DNA of 40,014 nt from Candidatus Paceibacterota bacterium (GTDB lineage: Bacteria; Patescibacteriota; Minisyncoccia; Minisyncoccales; GCA-002788555). The notes beneath the pieces were generated by a model. That model searched no databases. It was not told the DNA's origin and worked only from the letters and a program-made list of their open reading frames with translations. Both the position numbers and the translations under genes were made by a program. Where the stretch lies: assembly GCA_028716825.1 (NCBI GenBank), contig JAQUPA010000003.1:4680-44693 (forward strand), in the 5' to 3' direction. Shown piece by piece: positions 30,569 through 35,945 of this stretch (within the stretch, counting starts at the first letter, position 1; each line of letters starts with the position of its first letter).

Positions 30569-30596
30569 AAAAAAGGGAGATTGCTCTCCCTTTTTT
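30569..30596. terminator. Bidirectional terminator
   Basis: GGGAGA pairs with TCTCCC across TTGC, with six As before and six Ts after, so it can function on either strand. It ends the minus-strand gene at 30621. Confidence 0.8.
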
Positions 30597-30620
30597 ATTA
30601 TTAACAATCGTACTTAAGTT

Positions 30621-30821
30621 TTACTCAACTGGAGTTACATCTGTTGGAGTTACTTCTTCTGTTGGAGTTACTTCTTCGGTTGGAGTTACTTCTTCTGTTG
30701 GAGTTGTTTCGTCTGTCGTAGCTTCTTTATTCCTAAAACCAAAATACCAAACACCCAAACCAAGTACTAAGACAACGACTACTACCAAAACAATTGTCAT
30801 GGCTGATGCTTTGTTTTCCAT
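30621..30821 (-). CDS. Single-pass membrane protein with TPTEEV repeats
   Basis: Not recognised. The 66-residue product has seven N-terminal residues, a long Val-rich membrane segment (MTIVLVVVVVLVLGLGVWYF), and a short external tail with TPTEEV repeated three to four times, ending TPTDVTPVE. The repeat is coded by 18-base tandem units, so copy number changes would keep the frame. The plan is the same as that of the 30134 protein. It has its own leader box and terminator. Confidence 0.6.
   Translation of the reverse strand: MENKASAMTIVLVVVVVLVLGLGVWYFGFRNKEATTDETTPTEEVTPTEEVTPTEEVTPTDVTPVE
30643..30717. repeat. 18-base tandem coding repeat
   Basis: GGAGTTAC or a close variant recurs at 30646, 30664, 30682 and 30700, a period of 18 bases, coding for VTPTEE on the minus strand. 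Third-position changes are few, which suggests recent expansion. Confidence 0.75.
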
Positions 30822-30851
30822 ATTTTTAAATTTATTATATTTATCTTCCTC

Positions 30852-30859
30852 CGACCTTT
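30852..30859 (-). promoter_or_regulatory. AAAGGTCG leader box
   Basis: Minus-strand copy 30 bases before the ATG at 30821, followed by GAGGAAG and TAAAT ... ATTTA arms. Confidence 0.5.
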
Positions 30860-30891
30860 CTCTTTTTTATATTATGCTATTTTACCAAATA

Positions 30892-31833
30892 TCAATCTTC
30901 CCCGTCAACCCCATTTGCACCACTGTGAAATTTTCTGTGAATTTTACGCAATCTTACATTTGTAACGTGGGTGTAAATTTGGGTTGTCGCAATATTTCTG
31001 TGGCCCAAAAATTCCTGAACTACTCTTAAATCAACTCCTTTTGTTAAAAGATCTGTTGCAAAAGAATGTCGCATAACATGAGGAGTTGTATTCATCGGTA
31101 ATCCCGCCAAGAGCGCATACTTTTTAACTATATTTTCAACCGCCCTTGAGGATAATCTTCTTTCTTCTGTTTTTGAACGATAATTTATAAAAAGAGCTTT
31201 TTCTTTATCGCTTCTTGTTTCTAAATACTTGCCAAGCCACTCTATGGCTCTTTCTGAAAAATAAACAGTTCTTGCTTTACCGCCTTTTCCAATTATACCA
31301 ATTTCAAGGTCTTTTGTGTTATCTTTTATCTTAAACTGCTCCCGATTTAAAGCAACTAATTCAGCTACACGAAGTCCTGTTGAAAATAGAGTCTCTAATA
31401 TCGCTCTATCCCGTAAACCTGCCTTAGAAGCCAATTTTGGGGCTTCCAGGAGCTTTTTTACCTGCTCTAAGCTCAAAAATCGCACTGTTTTATCGCTTTT
31501 ATCACGGGGTAGTTTTACTTTGTCTGGAGCCAAAGATCTTATATTTCTATCGCTAAAATAAGCCAATAATGACCTTACAGCTATTAAATAATAGTTCTGG
31601 GTAGATGGGCGTAGGGGAGAGTTATTCAAGAAGAGCTTATATTGCCATATAAGATCCTCTGTAACATCCTTAGGTTTTATATTTTCTTTCTTTCCTTTAC
31701 GTAGAAACACTAAGAACTTCTTTAGAAACTTATGATAGTTTTCTTGTGTCTTTTGTGATAAACCCTTTTCCACCGCTAAATACTCTAAAAAGTCGGAGAA
31801 GTGCTTTTCTATTGGTTTGTCCTGGATTGGCAT
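30892..31833 (-). CDS. Tyrosine recombinase of the Xer family
   Basis: A 313-residue site-specific recombinase. The N-terminal SAM-like DNA-binding domain (about 10-100) is followed by the catalytic domain with Arg155 (GLRVAEL), Lys near 186 (GKGGKAR), His252 and Arg255 (HVMRHSFA), His278 (LGHRN) and Tyr287 (TTQIYTHV): a full active set. Length and N-terminus match XerC/XerD/XerA, so a role in resolving chromosome dimers is likely. An integrase of an accessory element is a less likely alternative. It has a consensus promoter, a leader with one TGGAGCT unit, and ends in TGA. Confidence 0.93.
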   Translation of the reverse strand: MPIQDKPIEKHFSDFLEYLAVEKGLSQKTQENYHKFLKKFLVFLRKGKKENIKPKDVTEDLIWQYKLFLNNSPLRPSTQNYYLIAVRSLLAYFSDRNIRSLAPDKVKLPRDKSDKTVRFLSLEQVKKLLEAPKLASKAGLRDRAILETLFSTGLRVAELVALNREQFKIKDNTKDLEIGIIGKGGKARTVYFSERAIEWLGKYLETRSDKEKALFINYRSKTEERRLSSRAVENIVKKYALLAGLPMNTTPHVMRHSFATDLLTKGVDLRVVQEFLGHRNIATTQIYTHVTNVRLRKIHRKFHSGANGVDGED

Positions 31834-31860
31834 AATTTTATGAATTAATGAGTAGCTCCA
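31834..31860 (-). repeat. Single TGGAGCT leader unit before the recombinase gene
   Basis: Minus strand: TGGAGCTACTCATT, then AATT CATAA AATT and the ATG. It is the most degenerate copy after the box, but the order box, AT arms, ATG is kept. Confidence 0.55.
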
Positions 31861-31874
31861 TATGTTTTAGTTCC

Positions 31875-31890
31875 GTTAATCTACATTAAC
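31875..31890. other. Perfect inverted repeat in the recombinase leader
   Basis: GTTAAT and ATTAAC arms around CTAC, downstream of the promoter and upstream of the leader unit. It could be an operator or an RNA hairpin. Confidence 0.4.
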
Positions 31891-31907
31891 TGAATAATAC
31901 TATAATA

Positions 31908-31935
31908 ATTATAAACAGCCTAAATTAGCTGTCAA
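31908..31935 (-). promoter_or_regulatory. Consensus promoter of the recombinase gene
   Basis: Minus-strand TTGACA (31930-31935), a 16-base spacer, and TATAAT (31908-31913). The RNA would start near 31901, giving a leader of about 70 bases. Confidence 0.75.
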
Positions 31936-31971
31936 GTAGTCCTCTTCTCTATTTATTTCATTATTTCATTA

Positions 31972-33075
31972 TTAAATTTGAAAAGGATTTTTAATACTTT
32001 TAGGGTCTAGAAAAATATCATTCTTAATCTCTTCTTCTTGAATTTTGTAAATATCTTTAACCATTTTCTTAAATTCACAATTTTTATCTTTATCTAAATA
32101 TTTTTCAATTTGCATGGATATCCCTTTTTTAATCCTCTCATAGTCCAATCCATCGGCATTTTTGAAAGAAGAAATTTTTCTGATTGTTTTTTTAAAAGTT
32201 CCCTGATCTTTATATGTCTTTTCAAATATTTTAAAATCACAAATATTTTGAATTTTTATTATCTCTTTTAATGTTTCATATAAAGAATTTAGCGGAAGAG
32301 AATCTTCTATTTCTTTTTCCCAAACTTTAAAATGGCCTCTTGAAATAATTGGTTCAATTTGTTCTTTATATTTTTTTATTTTTTCTTTATTTAAACCATC
32401 AACTATTACAAAAATTCCTTTTTTTTGGTCTTTGATATCCTGTACTAAAAATTTAAGTCTTCTTAACGCTTTAACAGAATCTTCTCCACCAATTGAGATA
32501 ATCTTATCTTGATCAAAATAAACTTCGTACTTAGATGAAACCTTTTCAAATAAATTTTTATCGGTTTTACCCTCTACCAATAAATAATATTTTTTTTGCT
32601 CGTTTATGTTAAAAAAAATATTAAAATTTTGGATAAATTCATTGAGTGAGTTAAGCAAAGCAAAAGAAGAATAGTTTACGGTGCTTAAATGATATGCTTT
32701 CCAATACCAAAGTCCCCAGTCAGTTGTAAGATGAGTTTTAAGTCTTTCATTAATGAGAAATAATTCAATCAACGACAAGACAGACAATAGATATTTTTCT
32801 ACGTGATATTTATTCTCGGTTTTAACAAAATTGGCTGTTATATTGATATAGTTCTTCATTACCCTCTTCGCAAGCATACAAGGATTTCCTTCAAAATCTC
32901 TTTTATAAAGATAACAAACTTGTTGACACTCTCTGTCATCGCATAAAGGTATAAAATTTTCTATAATTTTCTCTTTAATCTCTTCTAAGGTATAATTTTC
33001 TTTAAAGATAAAAAGCTGGTGATTTCTTGTTAAAATAACATCTTTTGTTTGCCAGGCTTCTTTATTTTTGTCCAT
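31972..33075 (-). CDS. Cys-cluster protein with TOPRIM-like domain
   Basis: The family is not firmly recognised. The 367-residue product has four cysteines at 45, 50, 54 and 66 (CDDREC, then VCYLY, then NPCML), which could hold a metal or Fe-S cluster, then a helical region, then a TOPRIM-like fold: YYLLVEGKTDKNLF (Glu168), IISIGGEDSV, and IFVIVDGLN (Asp226), followed by EIEDSLP like the EIE motif of OLD-type nucleases. The second Asp of the usual DxD is Leu, so nuclease activity is uncertain. It is last in a minus-strand accessory cluster with CYTH and Doc genes. A defence or nucleic-acid role is possible only by analogy. Confidence 0.6.
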   Translation of the reverse strand: MDKNKEAWQTKDVILTRNHQLFIFKENYTLEEIKEKIIENFIPLCDDRECQQVCYLYKRDFEGNPCMLAKRVMKNYINITANFVKTENKYHVEKYLLSVLSLIELFLINERLKTHLTTDWGLWYWKAYHLSTVNYSSFALLNSLNEFIQNFNIFFNINEQKKYYLLVEGKTDKNLFEKVSSKYEVYFDQDKIISIGGEDSVKALRRLKFLVQDIKDQKKGIFVIVDGLNKEKIKKYKEQIEPIISRGHFKVWEKEIEDSLPLNSLYETLKEIIKIQNICDFKIFEKTYKDQGTFKKTIRKISSFKNADGLDYERIKKGISMQIEKYLDKDKNCEFKKMVKDIYKIQEEEIKNDIFLDPKSIKNPFQI

Positions 33076-33089
33076 ATATTTTTATTCGG

Positions 33090-33108
33090 TTAATCTCTCC
33101 CCTATTTT
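33090..33108 (-). repeat. 19-base repeat, copy 1
   Basis: Minus-strand AAAATAGGGGAGAGATTAA, identical to the copies at 33709 and 35789. It includes the TAG stop of the CYTH gene and lies 14 bases before the ATG at 33075. Confidence 0.8.
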
Positions 33109-33680
33109 TTAATCTTCTCCATCAAAATGACGGGGTAACCGGTTGCTGTGTGGTTATTTTTAATATAATCTTTGCTCAAACCTAATTTTTGTGCAAATTC
33201 ATTACAACCAACTCTCGCCTCTTTAGTGTTTTTAAAATCTTTATATGCTTCTATTTCAATAAATTTTCCAAGATTTTTTACAGTATCAAGAGCGATTTCA
33301 AACTTTCCCGCATACCAATATTCCCTTTTTTTATCAATTATTATTATTTTCTTAAAATCTAAAAAGGATAAAATTTTTCTTAATGATTTTACATCCGAAA
33401 CTTCGGTTTCGTATTCTTTAGCATAACCCTGGCTTCCATCTTTATTATCAAAATGCTTATCATATTCAAAAATAGTTTTTATCCCCTTTTTATTATAATT
33501 AGTTCTAATTCGAAGCCACTCTATTGGTTTTGGTTTCTTTGCAAAAAAATCCCTCTGACACGGAACATAATATTCATCAACTTGCCTTATTGTTTTCTCA
33601 AGCTTACCAAATTTTCTCAGTTTTTCTCTGACTTTTTTGTGATTTTTTAATTTAATTTTTATTTCAACTTCTATATTCAT
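33102..33680 (-). CDS. CYTH-domain protein (class IV adenylate cyclase-like)
   Basis: A 192-residue tunnel-fold protein of the CYTH group. Seen: the ExExK motif in NIEVEIKIKLK at the start, VDEYYVPCQRDFF, WLRIRT, a EYDKHF and KEYETEV strand pair, REYWYAGKFEIALDTVKNLGKFIEIEA. These match CyaB-like class IV adenylyl cyclases and related triphosphatases that bind triphosphates through acidic and basic tunnel residues. Whether it makes cAMP or hydrolyses a triphosphate cannot be told from sequence. It lies between the Doc and TOPRIM genes, flanked on both sides by the 19-base repeat. Confidence 0.85.
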   Translation of the reverse strand: MNIEVEIKIKLKNHKKVREKLRKFGKLEKTIRQVDEYYVPCQRDFFAKKPKPIEWLRIRTNYNKKGIKTIFEYDKHFDNKDGSQGYAKEYETEVSDVKSLRKILSFLDFKKIIIIDKKREYWYAGKFEIALDTVKNLGKFIEIEAYKDFKNTKEARVGCNEFAQKLGLSKDYIKNNHTATGYPVILMEKIKK

Positions 33681-33708
33681 TATTCTTTTTATTTAAACTC
33701 ATAAGCTT

Positions 33709-33727
33709 TTAATCTCTCCCCTATTTT
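33709..33727 (-). repeat. 19-base repeat, copy 2
   Basis: Identical to the copy at 33090. It includes the TAG stop of the Doc gene. TTAAA ... TTTAA arms lie between it and the CYTH ATG at 33680. Confidence 0.8.
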
Positions 33728-34149
33728 TTGGATTTTAAATCAACAATATAATTCTTTAGAAATTTCTCTATAGCGCTGACAACTTCATTTTTTAGTCTTG
33801 GTGGGCTTTCAGCGACCCAAACCGCAAAATTATAAAGCTCTTTTGTATCAACCTTAACCCATTTTTTATTCATATAAAGAAAAACAAACAAGGTTGTCAT
33901 AGCAATTCTTTTATTGCCATTTTGAAAAGGATGATCTTTGATCATCAGATAAAACAAAAATGCGGCTTTTGGAATTAAACCCTTATAAACATCTTTTTTA
34001 TCAAATTTTTGAAACGGTACAGCAATACAGCTCTCAAGGATGTTTGGAAAACGAGTTGAAAAATCAGGAATCGGCTCATTAAAAGTCATAAGCTCTTTTG
34101 CTAACCTAAAAGACATATGCCGAACAACAGCCAGAGTAATTTTTTTCAT
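33721..34149 (-). CDS. Doc-type Fic family toxin
   Basis: A 142-residue protein of the death-on-curing (Fic/Doc) family, likely the toxin of a type II toxin-antitoxin pair. Seen: an N-terminal helix, ESCIAVPFQKFDKKDVYKGLIPKAAFLFYLMIKDHPF, and the HPFQNGNKR active loop at about 93-101. Doc proteins phosphorylate EF-Tu in known cases; other Fic proteins transfer AMP. The gene looks whole. It starts 41 bases after the HTH gene 34190-34447 on the same strand, the antitoxin-then-toxin order typical of such pairs. Its ATG is preceded by one TGGAGCT leader unit. Confidence 0.87.
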   Translation of the reverse strand: MKKITLAVVRHMSFRLAKELMTFNEPIPDFSTRFPNILESCIAVPFQKFDKKDVYKGLIPKAAFLFYLMIKDHPFQNGNKRIAMTTLFVFLYMNKKWVKVDTKELYNFAVWVAESPPRLKNEVVSAIEKFLKNYIVDLKSKK

Positions 34150-34187
34150 AATTCCGAACTAATTGAGGAATTAATGCATTAGCTCCA
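34150..34187 (-). repeat. Single TGGAGCT leader unit before the Doc gene
   Basis: Minus strand: TGGAGCTAATGCATT, then AATTCC ... GGAATT arms that end directly at the ATG. It is internal to the toxin-antitoxin operon, so it must act in RNA if it acts at all. Confidence 0.7.
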
Positions 34188-34189
34188 TT

Positions 34190-34447
34190 TTATTCTGCAC
34201 CCAAAAGTTTGAGTGTTTCTCCATAATCTTTTACTGTTTTCTTAACTGCCTTATCAATTAATTTTTTATCCTCTTCTTTTAAAGTTTTTTCAAGAACAAA
34301 ACCCAATTCTTCTTTTGGAATTGCAAAATTTCGACCGATTTTCTCTGCTTTAATTTGTTCGTTTTTTACCTTTCTAAAAACGGCAACACGACTAATCCCT
34401 AAAATATCAGCCACTTCTTTAACTGTATAAAATTTTTTGTTTTCCAT
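34190..34447 (-). CDS. HTH antitoxin-like protein (excisionase/MerR-type)
   Basis: An 85-residue protein. The N-terminal half is a winged helix of excisionase type (FYTVKEVADILGISRVAVFR, then IKAEKIGRNFAIPKEEL); the C-terminal half is a charged helix (EEDKKLIDKAVKKTVKDYGE) suited to cover a toxin. Gene order and the operator-like repeats at 34511-34551 fit an autoregulating antitoxin for the Doc protein. One TGGAGCT unit precedes the ATG. Confidence 0.8.
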   Translation of the reverse strand: MENKKFYTVKEVADILGISRVAVFRKVKNEQIKAEKIGRNFAIPKEELGFVLEKTLKEEDKKLIDKAVKKTVKDYGETLKLLGAE

Positions 34448-34483
34448 AATTTTTACGAACTAAAAATTAATGCGTAAGCTCCA
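34448..34483 (-). repeat. Single TGGAGCT leader unit before the antitoxin gene
   Basis: Minus strand: TGGAGCTTACGCATT, then AATTTTTA GTTCG TAAAAATT, a clean 8-bp AT stem ending one step before the ATG. Confidence 0.75.
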
Positions 34484-34510
34484 TATTTCTTTTTGATAAC
34501 TCTATATTCT

Positions 34511-34551
34511 TATGTTAGCATATGTTAACTAAAAGTCAAGAGGTTAACATA
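34511..34551 (-). promoter_or_regulatory. Promoter with three operator-like half-sites
   Basis: TATGTTAGC (34511-34519) and TATGTTAAC (34521-34529) are direct repeats 10 bases apart; GTTAACATA (34543-34551) is an inverted copy. The minus-strand -35 TTGACT (34534-34539) lies between them, and the -10 region (near 34511-34517) falls in the first repeat. This fits autorepression by the HTH protein. Confidence 0.6.
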
Positions 34552-34580
34552 CTTTTATTCGCTTAATTTCTTTCCTGTTT

Positions 34581-35123
34581 TTACCGAATCCATTTTATAA
34601 GTTGAGGCCAATCATCTATCCTTTCCGCGGAAGGAATTTTTAAATTATCACATTTTGCAATTGTATATTTATTATTTCCCAAGACAACTACTCTATCAAG
34701 CGGAGTACCTTTCCCTTGGGGTTTCTTAACAAAGTTTCCCCTAATTCTCTTTTTAAATGTTTTAACTCCCCTTTTGTCAATCGCACAAACTAAATGATTT
34801 AAATATATTATTTTATTCTTTTTCCCTTTCATTAAGTTCAAAAAATCATCTGCAGAAAACCATTCATTTACATATTTCATATATGGCCCCGGGAATCCTT
34901 TTAGTGTTGGTATCTTCCATTCGGAATCACTCACAATAAGTGGTTTATGAAGCATTTTATAAGCTTTCTTCGCTTTGTCTTCAACAATCTCTTCAACTGA
35001 ATCAGACTGGATTTCATCAATCTTAATCTTCTTTTGAACTATTTTAATATTATATCTATCAAAAAATCTTTGAGTATAAATAATTTTATGTCTGTTCCCA
35101 GTTACGTAAATTAATTTTTTCAT
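34581..35123 (-). CDS. HAM1/RdgB-like NTP pyrophosphatase, variant
   Basis: A 180-residue protein of the HAM1/RdgB family that removes non-canonical purine triphosphates (ITP, XTP). Seen: the N-terminal YVTGNRHK (family TxNxxK), a KKIKIDEIQSDSVEEIVEDKAKKAY block, and PLIVSDSEWKIPTLKGFPGPYMKY, the counterpart of DSGLxVxALxGxPGvYS with DSEW in place of DSGL. The later GxxSHR motif is not clear; PSAERID is at the end. Substrate may therefore differ from ITP. It follows the GrpB-like gene by 15 bases. Confidence 0.8.
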   Translation of the reverse strand: MKKLIYVTGNRHKIIYTQRFFDRYNIKIVQKKIKIDEIQSDSVEEIVEDKAKKAYKMLHKPLIVSDSEWKIPTLKGFPGPYMKYVNEWFSADDFLNLMKGKKNKIIYLNHLVCAIDKRGVKTFKKRIRGNFVKKPQGKGTPLDRVVVLGNNKYTIAKCDNLKIPSAERIDDWPQLIKWIR

Positions 35124-35138
35124 TGAGCCATTTTAAAT

Positions 35139-35678
35139 TTATAACCACAATTCAGCCTTCTTTATTATCTCTTTAATAAAAGTGTCTTTCTTGGCTGTAT
35201 ATGTATCACGATCATCTTTATATTTTTTTGATAACTCTTCTTTTAATTCATTATACTCTTTAACGGCTCTTTTGTGTTTTCGAAGATAATCTCTAAAAAG
35301 TATAAAATTTTTCCAAAGTTTCCCATTTAATTTAACTATATGAATATAGTGAGTTCTGCTCTTTTCCCTCCCCTTCGCAAAAAAATGTCTTCCTTTTATC
35401 CCTGCATCATGTTTATATTCACAACCTAACTTTTCTAAAGGTTTAATACATTTTTCTCCATCTTTTAACGTCTTTACACCAATAGCTATATCGATTATTG
35501 GTTTTGATTTAGCACCAGGTATAGAAGTACTTCCAATATGTTGAATATCTAAAACATGTTCTCCAATTACAGAACGAAGGATTTTTTCCTCTTTTTCGTA
35601 TAATTTCTTCCAAGCCGAGTTGTAAGACAAAAGCCTGACTTTCTTTCTCCGCAAGCCTATAATTTTTTCCTTTGCCAT
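35139..35678 (-). CDS. GrpB family protein (UPF0157, nucleotidyltransferase-like)
   Basis: A protein of 179 residues from ATG 35678 (MAKEKIIGLRRKKVRLL); an ATG at 35699 would add seven residues but lies at the end of a terminator-like U tract. Family marks: YNSAWKKLYEKEEKIL, a VLDIQHIGSTSIPGAKSKPIIDIAIGV block with the HxGSTSxPG and DxDI-like (IDI) signature of the nucleotidyltransferase fold, HYIHIVK, and FRDYLRKHKRAVKEYNELK. A subset of these proteins is fused to CoaE. Reaction unknown. It heads a minus-strand pair with the HAM1-like gene. Confidence 0.82.
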   Translation of the reverse strand: MAKEKIIGLRRKKVRLLSYNSAWKKLYEKEEKILRSVIGEHVLDIQHIGSTSIPGAKSKPIIDIAIGVKTLKDGEKCIKPLEKLGCEYKHDAGIKGRHFFAKGREKSRTHYIHIVKLNGKLWKNFILFRDYLRKHKRAVKEYNELKEELSKKYKDDRDTYTAKKDTFIKEIIKKAELWL

Positions 35679-35699
35679 ATATATAAAAAAGTTTCCCAT

Positions 35700-35722
35700 A
35701 AAAAAACGGCTTTTTCAAGCCG
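35700..35722 (-). terminator. Terminator-like hairpin upstream of the GrpB-like gene
   Basis: Minus-strand CGGCTT pairs with AAGCCG across GAAA, followed by seven Ts that run into an ATG. There is no gene just upstream on this strand except purH, whose own terminator is at 35880. It may be a back-up terminator, an attenuator, or part of the leader. Confidence 0.55.
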
Positions 35723-35788
35723 ATTCTTAATTTAATTCGATTAAGCCCCATTAAGAGAAATAAAATAAAAAAGTAAGTTTAAAAAACC

Positions 35789-35807
35789 TTAATCTCTCCC
35801 CTATTTT
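35789..35807 (-). repeat. 19-base repeat, copy 3
   Basis: Identical to copies 1 and 2, but here not at the stop of a gene. TATAAT on the minus strand (35814-35819) lies just upstream, so the repeat could be at the 5' end of the grpB-like message. The rest of 35723-35879 holds no gene and is very AT-rich. Confidence 0.75.
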
Positions 35808-35879
35808 ATTTAAATTATAATTTTTATAGTTTTCTAACATTATAATAAAAAAATAATTTATTTAATTTATTTAAAGGAA

Positions 35880-35908
35880 AAGGCTCGAGAGAAAATCCCC
35901 CGAGCCTT
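35880..35908 (-). terminator. Terminator of purH
   Basis: AAGGCTCG (35880-35887) pairs with CGAGCCTT (35901-35908), with a T-rich tail (TTTCCTTT) on the minus strand. Confidence 0.8.
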
Positions 35909-35945
35909 TGGTTGTTTGTATCATGATCCGCTTTGTTGTTGGCCG

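Noticed and set aside
19041-31833. Possible recoding of UGA (as in Gracilibacteria and SR1).
   Set aside because: All core genes read through without internal TGA, and TGA ends the Xer gene at the expected length. TGA is merely a rare stop here.
30892-31833. Recombinase as integrase of a prophage or integron.
   Set aside because: No phage structural genes, no attC-like large hairpins, and the protein has housekeeping Xer length and motifs; only the 19-base repeats keep a weak cassette idea open.
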